The notes beneath the pieces were generated by a model. The model had not been told where the DNA came from and made no database searches. It worked only from the letters and a program-made list of their open reading frames with translations. Positions 34,200 to 43,568 of a DNA stretch of 64,000 nucleotides are shown piece after piece. Each line of letters begins with the position of its first letter. Position 1 is the first letter of the stretch. A program made the translations under genes and the position numbers. This stretch comes from Bacteroidales bacterium (GTDB lineage Bacteria > Bacteroidota > Bacteroidia > Bacteroidales > VadinHA17), in contig JAJFVL010000037.1 in assembly GCA_021371855.1 (NCBI GenBank), positions 17,361-81,360 on the forward strand, written 5' to 3'.

Positions 34200-36503
34200 C
34201 TATTTTGTGCTCATCGAATAAGGATAATTCACTTCTTTCGTTCCTCTCTCCTTTTCAGGTTTATTACTCATTGTGAAAACGAGTCTCCCTCCGGAGGTGA
34301 TATCACTATGCCTGATAAAATTATTGGCAACAGCTTTCCCGTTTAATTTTACCCCTTGAACATAAATATTTTCTTTACTGTTCCCGGGGGCTTCAATAAC
34401 CAGTTTCTTACCATTTTCTAAGTTAAGGACCGCTTTTTTGAATAAAGGGGAACCAAAAACGTATTCATCTGTACCTGGTGTGACAGGATAAAAACCAAGA
34501 GAAGAGAAGACATACCAGGCAGAGGTCTGACCGTTATCTTCATCCCCGCAATATCCGTCAGGAGTATAATTGTAGAGCTTATCAAGCACTTCACGAACCC
34601 GGTATTGTGTTTTCCATGGCTGTCCGGCATAATTATAAAGATAAATCATATGCTGAATTGGCTGGTTGCCATGAGCATAGTTTCCCATGTTCATGATCTG
34701 CATTTCCCGTATCTCATGAATAACCTGTCCATAATATGAGCAGTCGAAGACAGGTGGCACCTCAAAGACTGAATCAAGTTTTGCGATGAAGTTTTCCTTC
34801 CCTCCCATCAGATTGACAAGTCCTTCCACATCCTGGAACACGCTCCAGGTATAATGCCAGCTGTTACCTTCTGTAAATGCATCACCCCACTTGTATGGAC
34901 TGAAAGGTGACTGGAATGTCCCGTCAAAATTGCGGCCGCGCATTAATTTCCGGCCATCATCAAACACATTTTTATAATTCATTGCGCGCTTTGCATAAAG
35001 ATCGATCTCTTCCTGAGGTTTTCCCAATGCTTTTGCAAGCTGCCAGATACAAAAATCGGCATAGGCATATTCAAGTGTTCGTGCAGCATTCTCGTTAATG
35101 CCTACATTGTAAGGTACATAACCCAGATCATTATAATAGTCTGCTCCCAAACGGCCCACAGACGAAACCGGGCCCACACCCTTTGTATTCTTAATTATGG
35201 CTTTATATAAAGTTTCAATATCGTATCCTCTGATACCTTTATTATATGAATCTGCAATAAGTGATGCTGAATTGGAACCGATCATGCAGTTACGATGACC
35301 CGGGCTCGCCCATTCAGGCAGCCAGCCACTTTCCTTATAAGTATTAACCAGTCCCTCCATTATTCTGCTGTTGACATCGGGATACATAAGGGTAAAAAAC
35401 GGGAACAGAGCCCGGAAAGTATCCCAGAAGCCATTGTCCGTGAACATGTATCCGGGAAGAGTTTCACCGCTGTACGGGCTGTAATGGACAATCTCATTCT
35501 TATCATTAATTTCAAAAAACTGGCGTGGAAATAATATCATCCTGTAAAGACATGAATAGAATGTCCTCTGCTGGTCAGCAGTACCGCCTTCCACTTCAAT
35601 CCGGCCTAATTGTCTGTTCCATGCTTCTTTCCCTTCTCCCTTTATAGTTTCAAAATCTTTGCCGCTAATTTCGCGCGTCAGGTTAAGCATTGCCTGTTCA
35701 TGGCTTATGAATGAAGAAGCTATTCTTACGTTAATCTTCCCGCCTCTTTTTGTATTAAATCCCAGAACAGCGCCGGCATGATTACTCTCTTCCTCAAGGT
35801 CATTCATATTTAATGTATCCCCGTGCCAGGTATTTGCCGAGTTGAAATCCCTGTCAAAAACCGCAACAAAATAATTGTGAAAATTGGCAGGTACTCCTCC
35901 GCTGTTATTACGGCAATAACCTATTACTTTACGTTCCGATGGGATTATTTTCACCATTGATCCTTTATTAAAACCATCTAATAGGATATATGATGAATCA
36001 CTTTCCGGGAATGTAAAACGGAAAATAGCTGCTCTTTCAGTCGGGGTCACCTCAGCAGTAATATCATAGTCAGCCAGATAAACGCTATAATAGTACGGTT
36101 TTACCACTTCTGCTTTATGAGAGAACCACGAAGCTCTTTCGTTCTCTCTGATCCTGATCTTTCCAGTCAACGGCATAAGGGAAAAAGCAGCGTAATCATT
36201 GATCCATGGGCTTGGCTGATGGGTTTGTTTTATCCCCATAATCTTATTATCGTTATATGTATAGCCCCAGCCGTCTCCCATATTTCGGGTTTGCGGAGTC
36301 CAGAAATTCATTCCCCATGGTAATGCAATGGCCGGATAAGTATTGCCATTCGATAGCCTGAATTCAGAATCTGTCCCCATCAAAGGATTTACAAGTTCAA
36401 CCGGGTCAGGCTTTGTCTCAGGAGCATGGGTTGTGCATCCCTGGATAAACAATGACAGAATCATTATTAGATAAACAGCCAAGGTAAAGAGTCGACGATC
36501 CAT
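34200..36503 (-). CDS. GH92 family alpha-mannosidase, lipoprotein
   Basis: The 767-residue protein has a lipobox signal (LSLFIQGC near residue 22), so it is a surface or periplasmic lipoprotein. The N-terminal part (DPVELVNPLMGTDSEFRLSN then GNTYPAIALPWGMNFWTPQT) opens the GH92 fold. The C-terminal part contains GNYAHGNQPIQHMIYLYNYA and, near residue 654, GYCGDEDNGQTSAWYVFSSL, the calcium-linked catalytic region typical of GH92 exo-alpha-mannosidases. These hydrolyse alpha-1,2 or other mannosides from N-glycans or yeast mannan. No SusC/SusD pair is present in the window, so this is a lone enzyme and its physiological glycan is unclear. The stop is convergent with the acyltransferase gene. Confidence 0.95.
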   Translation of the reverse strand: MDRRLFTLAVYLIMILSLFIQGCTTHAPETKPDPVELVNPLMGTDSEFRLSNGNTYPAIALPWGMNFWTPQTRNMGDGWGYTYNDNKIMGIKQTHQPSPWINDYAAFSLMPLTGKIRIRENERASWFSHKAEVVKPYYYSVYLADYDITAEVTPTERAAIFRFTFPESDSSYILLDGFNKGSMVKIIPSERKVIGYCRNNSGGVPANFHNYFVAVFDRDFNSANTWHGDTLNMNDLEEESNHAGAVLGFNTKRGGKINVRIASSFISHEQAMLNLTREISGKDFETIKGEGKEAWNRQLGRIEVEGGTADQQRTFYSCLYRMILFPRQFFEINDKNEIVHYSPYSGETLPGYMFTDNGFWDTFRALFPFFTLMYPDVNSRIMEGLVNTYKESGWLPEWASPGHRNCMIGSNSASLIADSYNKGIRGYDIETLYKAIIKNTKGVGPVSSVGRLGADYYNDLGYVPYNVGINENAARTLEYAYADFCIWQLAKALGKPQEEIDLYAKRAMNYKNVFDDGRKLMRGRNFDGTFQSPFSPYKWGDAFTEGNSWHYTWSVFQDVEGLVNLMGGKENFIAKLDSVFEVPPVFDCSYYGQVIHEIREMQIMNMGNYAHGNQPIQHMIYLYNYAGQPWKTQYRVREVLDKLYNYTPDGYCGDEDNGQTSAWYVFSSLGFYPVTPGTDEYVFGSPLFKKAVLNLENGKKLVIEAPGNSKENIYVQGVKLNGKAVANNFIRHSDITSGGRLVFTMSNKPEKERGTKEVNYPYSMSTK

Positions 36504-36543
36504 AATAAATGTATTGTATATTAGTAATAACCTGATTTTTAAA

Positions 36544-37572
36544 TCACCAGATCTTTAATTTATCCAGCTTCTGATAAACTATCTCCGGTGTCAGCCATAC
36601 CAGACAAGCCAGGTCGCCTCTTCTGCATTCTCCCTTTCCATAAACAGTGCATGGCCGGCAGGTCAGTTCGTCACCTGGTATGCTGATAGAAAAATTTTCA
36701 GGTTGCATCCATGCGCCAAAACCACATAAAGGATCTGTTCCTCCCCATATTGAAATTACTTTTACTCCTGTAAGAGCTGCCATGTGCATATTTGAAGAAT
36801 CCATAGCAATCATCATATCTAGTTTGCTCATCAGAGCCAACTCCTCATCGAGATTGAATTTGCCGATCGTATTAAATGAACCTGGTATTTTCGCCTGAAA
36901 CATGTCAAGTCTTCCAGATTCTTCAACCCCTCCAAACAGCCAGAATTTCACTTTATGCTTTTCAGATATCAATTCAAGCAACCGGACCATATTCTCTTCG
37001 GGCCACATTTTCAGCCTATGTTTTGCAAAGGGCGCCACTCCAATGTTCATCACCCCCGGAGTGTCCATCATTATGCCGGCCTTTTTCGCAGCTTCTGAGG
37101 AAGGAATGATCCATGGGCCATCTGACGGCGTTACCGGCAACCCTGCTCTGTAAAAAGCATCACAATAACGCTCCACGGAATGTTTTAATCTGGCTTTACT
37201 CACCCCCCTTATAGCTGATTTTTTCTCGGGTCGCCCTTTATCAATGACTGATATCGTTACTCCGGATAATCTAAAGAAAGATCGCAGAATTTTTGACCTT
37301 AAAACGTCGTGGAGATCGACTACCATGTCAATTTTAGCCTGATCATTGATCTCTTTGTAAAGGCGTTTCAATCCGGATAAACCCTTATGCTGATTCTTAA
37401 AATCCGGAAAAAAAAAACGAAGTCCATCGATTGAGGCGAAAAAAGGTTTATAAGCAGATCTTGTAAGGAGAACCAGTTCTATATCGGGATATTGTTTCCT
37501 CATCCCGATCAGAACAGGAGTGGTAAGTGTCACATCACCCATAGCGGAGGTTCTTATTACAAGGATACGCAT
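36544..37572 (-). CDS. Glycosyltransferase family 9 (heptosyltransferase-like)
   Basis: The 342-residue protein opens with MRILVIRTSAMGDVTLTTPV, a signature of GT9 ADP-heptose:LPS heptosyltransferases, in which a Gly/Asp turn binds the donor. The second half has NIGVAPFAKHRLKMWPEENM and MDSSNMHMAALTGVKVISIW, the donor-binding Rossmann domain, followed by a CRPCTVYGKGECRRGD cluster common in this family. It would transfer a heptose or related sugar to a lipopolysaccharide core. It overlaps nothing but starts 2 bases after the stop of the DUF6165 gene, so they are probably coupled. Confidence 0.93.
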   Translation of the reverse strand: MRILVIRTSAMGDVTLTTPVLIGMRKQYPDIELVLLTRSAYKPFFASIDGLRFFFPDFKNQHKGLSGLKRLYKEINDQAKIDMVVDLHDVLRSKILRSFFRLSGVTISVIDKGRPEKKSAIRGVSKARLKHSVERYCDAFYRAGLPVTPSDGPWIIPSSEAAKKAGIMMDTPGVMNIGVAPFAKHRLKMWPEENMVRLLELISEKHKVKFWLFGGVEESGRLDMFQAKIPGSFNTIGKFNLDEELALMSKLDMMIAMDSSNMHMAALTGVKVISIWGGTDPLCGFGAWMQPENFSISIPGDELTCRPCTVYGKGECRRGDLACLVWLTPEIVYQKLDKLKIW

Positions 37573-37574
37573 TT

Positions 37575-37946
37575 TCAGTACTTTTCGTAGGATTTTTCCT
37601 CAATCAGACCGGAAGATGTTTTAATATTAATTTGCCTTTTCAATTCTGATCTCTTGTCATTTTTAAAGTAAACAGACCGGGCAACAGAGATGAATTCGTC
37701 TCCAAAGTCTTTTTTCCGTTCAAGGTCCCTGATGCGATCCTCAATATCCCATAAGTCGCAATTTACCTCATATAATGCCAAATACAGAGGGTCTGTTGTA
37801 CTGATAACCGAAGAAGAAACGCTGATAAGCACGTCATACTCCTTTTGCAGGTTTACAAGCTTGGCCTTGTCTTTAATCCTTTCAAGCTTTATCTGGATGA
37901 TCGTTAGTTTATCAATAATCTCACCGTTTGAAACTTCAATTTTCAT
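37575..37946 (-). CDS. DUF6165 family protein
   Basis: The 123-residue protein starts MKIEVSNGEIIDKLTIIQIK and has IDKLTIIQIKLERIKDKAKL, then LYEVNCDLWDIEDRIRDLER and FISVARSVYFKNDKRSELKR, the conserved helical pattern of DUF6165. These small proteins are often encoded next to glycosyltransferase or LPS genes, and the 2-base gap here to a GT9 gene supports a link to sugar-nucleotide or lipopolysaccharide work. No catalytic motif is seen. The function is unknown. Confidence 0.88.
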   Translation of the reverse strand: MKIEVSNGEIIDKLTIIQIKLERIKDKAKLVNLQKEYDVLISVSSSVISTTDPLYLALYEVNCDLWDIEDRIRDLERKKDFGDEFISVARSVYFKNDKRSELKRQINIKTSSGLIEEKSYEKY

Positions 37947-38076
37947 TCTAAGTATTTTTAATACCCAAATTTAGCATCTTTTTATGGCAATAAAAACAGG
38001 AGCCGGAGAAAAGGTAAGAAAGGTGCAAGGGCACAACGGAGTAATGGCGCAAAGGGAGAACGAAGATCAGCCTCTG

Positions 38077-40341
38077 TTAATATGGATCCACATCTATTGA
38101 TATCCTCAGCGAAGAGGCTCCCTTTTCTTTTTCGAGCCTGTCAATCGCCTCAATAATAATTTGTTTAGCTTTAGAAGGAGACTTATCTCTCTCAATTTTT
38201 ACAAGGATGGTTTTAATATACCACAGCTGAACCTGGGAAATTACAGGTGACTCAGGACCCAGTACCCTTTTTCCGAATATTTCTTTCAGATCGTGCCCGA
38301 GAATGTCTGAATAATAATTTACAAGTGAGCGGTCCTTATGCCTGACGCTTATTTTAACCATCCGGCAAAACGGTGGATAGTTGAAGGTCATCCTTTCTTC
38401 AGCCTGCATCCTGAACATATTTACATAATCATGCCTCAGGACAAGCCTTATTATCCTGTTAGAAGGATCAGAGGTTTGTATAACAACTTTCCCCTGTTTC
38501 TGCCTTCGGCCTGCCCGCCCGCTAACCTGTTCCATAAGCTGAAAGCTCCTTTCGTGCGCCCTGAAATCGGGGTAGGTTAACAGGTTATCTGCATTCAGTA
38601 TGCCTACGACTGTAAGATTCTCAAAATCAAGTCCTTTTGAGATCATCTGCGTTCCGATAAGTATATCGATCTGACAGTCTTCAAATGCACGGATTATTTT
38701 GTTAAAAGAATTTTTGTTTCTTGTTGTATCCTGATCCATTCTTGCAACCCGGGCAGCCGGGAATACAATTTTTATCTCATCTTCAATTTTTTCTGTACCA
38801 AAACCTCTGGTTACCATTCCTGTTGAATGACAATTACCGCATTTTGAAGGCACACCAATGGTATATCCGCAATAGTGGCAGACAAGCTTACCTATTCCCT
38901 TATGATAGGTAAGATGAACTGCACATTGAACACATACAGGTATCCATCCACATTCGGAACATTCAATATAAGGTGAAAATCCTCTTCTGTTCTGGAAAAG
39001 AATTATTTGTTCATTTTTCCCCAGTGCCTCATCCATTGCATTAAGCAACTCCGGAGTAAAATGTGAGACCATCAGCTTTTTCCGGTATGCTTCGCGGGTG
39101 TTGGCAATTACTATTTCGGGCAATTTAATAAGCCCGAACCTTTCTTTGAGTACTACCAACCCATACTTCCCGTTTACTGCATTATTATAACTCTCGATTG
39201 ATGGAGAAGCTGATCCGAGAACAGTTTTTGCTTTATGAATGGAGGCAAGCATTATTGCAGAATCGCGGGCGTGGTATCGTGGCGCAGGATCCTGCTGTTT
39301 ATATGAGCTGTCGTGCTCTTCATCCACTATGATAAGTCCAAGATTACCGAACGGAAGGAACAAAGAAGATCTTACTCCAAGAATAAGCCTGTAGCCATTC
39401 ACCGGATCATCTCCTGAAACTCTCCTCCATATCTCCACCTTTTCGCGATCAGAAAACCTTGAGTGGTATACTCCCGTAACAGCGCCAAAATGCTTTTTAA
39501 GCCGCAGGATGATCTGAGTTGTAAGGGCTATTTCGGGAAGCATATAAAGAACCTGCTTTCCCTTCTTTAGTTGTTCTTCTATAAGATGTATATAGATCTC
39601 TGTCTTGCCACTCGAAGTCACCCCATGCAACAGAACAATATCTTTTTCTTTGAATTGAAGGTTAACCGATTCATAAGCGACATTCTGAGCTTCACTCAGG
39701 CTCTTTACCGGTTCCTGAAAACTATCAGAATCAGATAATCGTGAAACAGGAATCGGTACAGATAACAGAATTCCTTTACTTACAAGAGAATCAATAATAT
39801 TTGGAGATGAATGAGCCTCTGACAAAAGCAGGGATTTGCTGACCGTTTTAATCTCAGAACCTTCTTCATACTCCGATAACCTGATATAAGTCAGAAGGAC
39901 TTCCTGCTGCCGCGGAGCCCGGTTGAGCCCATCAAGTATCATATTAAGCTCCATACAGGAGAATTTTGTGCCGAGCTTAATAAACGTCTCAATCCTTGGT
40001 TTATAGCTATCGAGACATTCTTCAGAAGGCAGGGCAGCTTTCATCACCTCACCTTCGCTGCATAAATAATATTCCGATATCCAGAGCCAAAGTTTTAGTT
40101 GTTCTTTATTAATAGCAGGAACAGCATCGAGCACAGCAATTATTGATTTGACATTCTTAACAAGTGGTTGTTTATTATGTATATTGCATACTATCCCGGA
40201 ACATAGTTTTTTCCCGCCAAACTGGACCTTTACCCTCACTCCGGGTTCTACAATATCAACGATATCATCAGGAATCCTGTAGGTGAATCTTCCCTTTACT
40301 GCAAGGGGTAAAATAATATCAGCAAACCAGGTTTTTGTCAT
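38077..40341 (-). CDS. priA: Primosomal replication protein N' (PriA helicase)
   Basis: PriA reloads the replicative helicase at stalled forks. The N-terminal 3'-DNA-binding domain (TWFADIILPLAVKGRFTYRI) precedes Walker A LLHGVTSSGKTEIYIHL near residue 242 and the DEAH-type box IIVDEEHDSSYKQQ near 340. The zinc-binding region (about 462-502) holds CSECGWIPVCVQC and CHYCGYTIGVPSKCGNCHS, eight Cys in all, as in E. coli PriA. The 754-residue length is slightly shorter than average for Bacteroidota, but the motifs are all present. It lies alone; the next gene upstream is a histidine kinase. Confidence 0.96.
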   Translation of the reverse strand: MTKTWFADIILPLAVKGRFTYRIPDDIVDIVEPGVRVKVQFGGKKLCSGIVCNIHNKQPLVKNVKSIIAVLDAVPAINKEQLKLWLWISEYYLCSEGEVMKAALPSEECLDSYKPRIETFIKLGTKFSCMELNMILDGLNRAPRQQEVLLTYIRLSEYEEGSEIKTVSKSLLLSEAHSSPNIIDSLVSKGILLSVPIPVSRLSDSDSFQEPVKSLSEAQNVAYESVNLQFKEKDIVLLHGVTSSGKTEIYIHLIEEQLKKGKQVLYMLPEIALTTQIILRLKKHFGAVTGVYHSRFSDREKVEIWRRVSGDDPVNGYRLILGVRSSLFLPFGNLGLIIVDEEHDSSYKQQDPAPRYHARDSAIMLASIHKAKTVLGSASPSIESYNNAVNGKYGLVVLKERFGLIKLPEIVIANTREAYRKKLMVSHFTPELLNAMDEALGKNEQIILFQNRRGFSPYIECSECGWIPVCVQCAVHLTYHKGIGKLVCHYCGYTIGVPSKCGNCHSTGMVTRGFGTEKIEDEIKIVFPAARVARMDQDTTRNKNSFNKIIRAFEDCQIDILIGTQMISKGLDFENLTVVGILNADNLLTYPDFRAHERSFQLMEQVSGRAGRRQKQGKVVIQTSDPSNRIIRLVLRHDYVNMFRMQAEERMTFNYPPFCRMVKISVRHKDRSLVNYYSDILGHDLKEIFGKRVLGPESPVISQVQLWYIKTILVKIERDKSPSKAKQIIIEAIDRLEKEKGASSLRISIDVDPY

Positions 40342-40450
40342 TTTTAAAAGGAGAATGCAAAGTAAGAATAAATTTCGGTTACCTCATGCTCAATAACAGG
40401 GATCATTTACCTATGAACTTTCCCCAAAGCCCAGTCTCTGTTTCAATTTA

Positions 40451-40547
40451 CCTTACCCCACCCCTCTCTCCGGGGCTCAATGTTAAGAAGCTGACAATGA
40501 ATGCATTACTCCCCTTCTCCACGGAAAAAGGTGCTGAGGGATGAGGC
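40451..40547. repeat. Degenerate dispersed intergenic repeat
   Basis: Two pieces, CCTTACCCCACCCCTCTCTC... (40451-40478) and CCCCTTCTCC followed by GGTGCTGAGGGATGAGGC (40511-40547), belong to a class of CT-rich then GA-rich inverted sequence blocks seen in many Bacteroidota intergenic regions. A related block lies at 46201-46233 (CCTCTACCCTCGGAGAGGGA then TTTGGGGTGAGGC). None encodes a protein. Confidence 0.45.
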
Positions 40548-40574
40548 AGATCAAAAAAGAGGAGAGTCGTAATT

Positions 40575-42473
40575 TTAATTCGATTTGATGAAGCTTGACA
40601 TAACTGTAAGGAGGTGGTCTTTTCTTATTGGCTTTATAAGGCAGGCATCGCATCCGGCTTCCAGGATAATATCTTTATCATCTTCAAAAATAAAAGCTGT
40701 TTGGGCAATAACAGGAAGACTTTTCCGGATTTTCCTGATCTCCTTTGCAGTCTCTATACCGTTCATTTCCGGCATCTGCATATCGAGAAGTATAACATCG
40801 ATATCAGGAGTAGTTTTTATTATCTCTATTGCCTCAAATCCTGTCCGGGCGGTAATTATTGTAACTCCGGTATCGACCAATATACGGCTCAGATAGATAA
40901 GTACATCTTTATTATCATCGACAAGAAGGCATTTTTTTGAACTCCAGTTTATATTCGCAAGAGGCTGATCATCAATGTTAATTGATCTAAATTTGTTTTT
41001 TGAGCTGCCGGCAGGTCTGTATGGGATTGAAAAGCTGAACTCAGAGCCGATTCCTTTCTCTGATTGAACAAAAATCTTTCCCCCCATTCTGTCAACGACT
41101 TCTTTTACAAGGGTCAATCCGATACCAAGCCCTTCAAATGGACGATGATGGCCATCTATCTCCTGCCTGAATTCTTCAAAAATACGCCCGAGATTCTCTT
41201 TCTTTATTCCAACCCCTGTATCACTTATACTGAAAACGATATTTTCATCTTCACGTGAAAATGATATTTCAATAGATCCGTCGAGTGTAAACTTTACTGC
41301 ATTGTCCATCAGATGGGTTAGAACACGTTTAAGCCAGATCCTGTCAGTAAAAATAAGATCACCACTGTCTTCGAACTGGTTTTTGACAATAAGAATGATA
41401 GGTTTCTCATTTCGTTTTATAGCCTGACGGGCCTCATCAACAACCTCATTGACAATTGAACAAAGAGAAGTTTCTTCATATGTAATCTCTATCTGAGAAC
41501 TTTCAAGCCGTGAAAGATCGATAATATCACCGATAATCTGCAGTAATTTTTCGCTGTTATGGTTAATATGTTCAACATATTCTTCTCTGTTTTCCTTTGA
41601 GATTCCATTTGACAACAGAAGGTTTGAAAAACCAACAACACTGTTCAGAGGAGTCCGTATCTCATGTGAAATATTTGCCAGAAAACTCGATTTAAGCCTG
41701 TTACTTACCTCTGCTTCTGCATTTGCTTTGATAAGATCTAAATGAGTCTGCTTCACTTTTGTAATATCACGCGAAATTGTGAGTGCCCCAATAACCTCCC
41801 CATTATCATTTCTTACCATTACCGACTTTATTGAAATATCCAGATACTTCCCCTCTATATTCCTGATTTTGAGTTCAGTTTCAAAAATTCCTTTATTATA
41901 AAAAGCCTGTTCTCTCTTTAACCGGGAAATCAAATTTCCAGTATCTTTTAAATCTCCATTGGTTGGATTATTGTATGTGTCCTCTTCGATGTCGAATAAA
42001 GAATAAAATGCAGAGTTGGCATATTTCAGGTTCCAGTCTCTGTCGTAAAATGAGATACCATCATCCGCCGATTGGACCAATATCTCATAAAGCTTATCTG
42101 ATTCGCAAGGTTCTTTTTTAATCAGTCCTTTTTGATCTGAGAGCTGGCGATTTAGCTTTTGCAAGTCAAGATTGAGATCCTGAATTTGATTTTCCCTTTC
42201 TTTCAGCTCCCTGTTTACCTTTTTAAGTTTCAATGAGAAGTACATTATAACGGCACACAGGATAATGGTCGCACCAAAGAGAATCAGAAACAAATGAAAA
42301 GAAGAGTCTGATAAAACCTGAGCATGCTTCAGAGAGAGCTTTGTGAGAAATATTTCATTAATACCGAATGAATAGGATTGTGCCGATAATAATAACAACG
42401 GAATGAAAAACGCCAGAAACAGAAAATTTTTGCTGGTTATTTCATATCGGGCCCTAAAATATACTCTACCCAT
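40575..42473 (-). CDS. Hybrid sensor histidine kinase (PAS-HisKA-HATPase-REC)
   Basis: The 632-residue membrane protein has two membrane helices (about 17-35 and 60-82), a coiled coil (85-115), a PAS domain (about 120-235), the phospho-acceptor H-box SFLANISHEIRTPLNSVVGF near residue 263-282, an ATPase domain (HLMDNAVKFTLDGSIEISFS; GIGLTLVKEVVDRMGG), and a receiver domain with Asp in ILLDMQMPEMNG near 561. It would sense an unknown cue and pass phosphate to a separate partner. The short space between the two helices leaves no real periplasmic sensor, so sensing is likely by PAS. A gap of about 360 bases precedes it, with no paired regulator. Confidence 0.95.
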   Translation of the reverse strand: MGRVYFRARYEITSKNFLFLAFFIPLLLLSAQSYSFGINEIFLTKLSLKHAQVLSDSSFHLFLILFGATIILCAVIMYFSLKLKKVNRELKERENQIQDLNLDLQKLNRQLSDQKGLIKKEPCESDKLYEILVQSADDGISFYDRDWNLKYANSAFYSLFDIEEDTYNNPTNGDLKDTGNLISRLKREQAFYNKGIFETELKIRNIEGKYLDISIKSVMVRNDNGEVIGALTISRDITKVKQTHLDLIKANAEAEVSNRLKSSFLANISHEIRTPLNSVVGFSNLLLSNGISKENREEYVEHINHNSEKLLQIIGDIIDLSRLESSQIEITYEETSLCSIVNEVVDEARQAIKRNEKPIILIVKNQFEDSGDLIFTDRIWLKRVLTHLMDNAVKFTLDGSIEISFSREDENIVFSISDTGVGIKKENLGRIFEEFRQEIDGHHRPFEGLGIGLTLVKEVVDRMGGKIFVQSEKGIGSEFSFSIPYRPAGSSKNKFRSINIDDQPLANINWSSKKCLLVDDNKDVLIYLSRILVDTGVTIITARTGFEAIEIIKTTPDIDVILLDMQMPEMNGIETAKEIRKIRKSLPVIAQTAFIFEDDKDIILEAGCDACLIKPIRKDHLLTVMSSFIKSN

Positions 42474-42839
42474 ATATAAAGTAATAAAAACAGAACAATC
42501 GCCTGGTTTACAAAAACATCAATAAGTCAAATTTAACTATTAATATTATTACATCTATAAGAAATTCCCCCTTTTAGCTGTCAATTAACAGGAATTCCAG
42601 GTTTTATGTAATTTCCGGCATAAAATAAAGGAATTTTCTCCTGTAAAAACAGAAAATCCCTGCAATTTAAATTTTTTCATTGAATCAATGCTTAACGTGT
42701 GTAGTTAAAAAGTAGTAAATTGCATTAAGATAAAAAGTATGTTTTTAATGACTATCACCTGGTTATATGAATAACAGGAATTTTATTTTCCCGATAGCTG
42801 AATGAATTGAGCTGGTAATTATACTTTAATTTTGTTGTA
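42474..42839. other. 366-base divergent intergenic region
   Basis: No gene is visible between the histidine kinase and the CDGSH gene, which are transcribed away from each other. It must contain both promoters; the only clear box is TAATTTTG near the right end. Long A/T runs make other hits unreliable. Confidence 0.5.
42827..42834 (+). promoter_or_regulatory. -7 promoter box of the Fe-S/CDGSH gene
   Basis: TAATTTTG fits TAnnTTTG exactly and ends 5 bases before the ATG, with TTG at 42807-42809 about 17 bases upstream. Transcription would then begin at or next to the start codon, so the mRNA could be leaderless. Confidence 0.5.
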
Positions 42840-43352
42840 ATGGATAAAGAATATAAACGCTTTTCCGGAGGCAGAAGATATAATAACGATGAAATAACAG
42901 TATATTGGAAACCATCGGCATGTATTCATGCAACTTATTGTTTCAAGGAGCTTATTGAGGTCTTCGATCCTGGAAGACGACCATGGGTTGATATGTCTGG
43001 TGCCACGACTGAAAAGATTATTGATGTTGTAAATCTGTGCCCAACGGAAGCTCTTACCTGGAAGTGGAATGATGAGGAAAAAAACTTGCAGGTCGGTGAA
43101 GATCAGCTGAATCATATTAAGTTCAAAAGACCTGAACTTCTTAATACAAACGAAACCTATCCTGAAGGAGATTCCCTGTCAGTTAAAGTTTTAGCCGACG
43201 GGCCAATTATTCTGAAAGGACATTTCACCCTGATCCATGACGGCAACCAGAAAGAGTATCAACAAAGCATGATTTCAATTTGCAGGTGTGGAGCCAGCAA
43301 CCGTCAGCCATTCTGCGACGGACAACACAGAAAAATCGGTTTTCACGATTAA
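42840..43352 (+). CDS. Fer4_19 / CDGSH iron-sulfur fusion protein
   Basis: The 170-residue protein joins two iron-sulfur units. The first (residues 1-80) is a Fer4_19-type single-cluster domain, with Cys28, Cys34 and Cys67 (CIHATYC and NLCPTEAL) and the FDPGRRPW turn. The second (about 115-170) is a CDGSH-type 2Fe-2S domain with CRCGASNRQPFCDGQH, that is Cys148, Cys150, Cys159 and His163, the three-Cys one-His ligand set. In YjdI-like relatives these are separate or joined. It is soluble and probably an electron carrier or redox sensor. The small gene that follows encodes a second CDGSH domain with an 11-base gap. Confidence 0.92.
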   Translation: MDKEYKRFSGGRRYNNDEITVYWKPSACIHATYCFKELIEVFDPGRRPWVDMSGATTEKIIDVVNLCPTEALTWKWNDEEKNLQVGEDQLNHIKFKRPELLNTNETYPEGDSLSVKVLADGPIILKGHFTLIHDGNQKEYQQSMISICRCGASNRQPFCDGQHRKIGFHD

Positions 43353-43362
43353 CATTTCATAT

Positions 43363-43554
43363 ATGGAAGAGAATAAAGGAAAAAAGTCTCATGCAATTGT
43401 TGAAGTAATTGAGTCCGGCCCATTGAAAATTACTGGAAATTTCACACTGACAGATGTGAAAAAGAATACTGAAGATTCTCCTTCCGAGGTTTTGCTTTGC
43501 CTATGTGGAAAATCAGGCAGTAAACCATATTGCGATGATTCGCATAAAATGTAA
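43363..43554 (+). CDS. Small CDGSH iron-sulfur protein
   Basis: A longer frame runs from 43288, but the ATG at 43363 (MEENKGKKSHAIVEVIESGP) follows the previous stop and fits the domain. The 63-residue protein carries CLCGKSGSKPYCDDSH, that is Cys46, Cys48, Cys57 and His61, a 2Fe-2S ligand set. Its N-terminal strand (VIESGPLKITGNFTL) aligns with that of the fusion protein before it, so it is a likely duplicate of the second half of that gene. The pair probably acts together. Function is unknown. Confidence 0.87.
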   Translation: MEENKGKKSHAIVEVIESGPLKITGNFTLTDVKKNTEDSPSEVLLCLCGKSGSKPYCDDSHKM

Positions 43555-43568
43555 AGACTGAACCAAAA

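Noticed and set aside
40335..40544. 69-residue plus-strand frame after priA start
   Set aside because: It lies across a dispersed intergenic repeat; Pro/Leu-rich content is due to the repeat.
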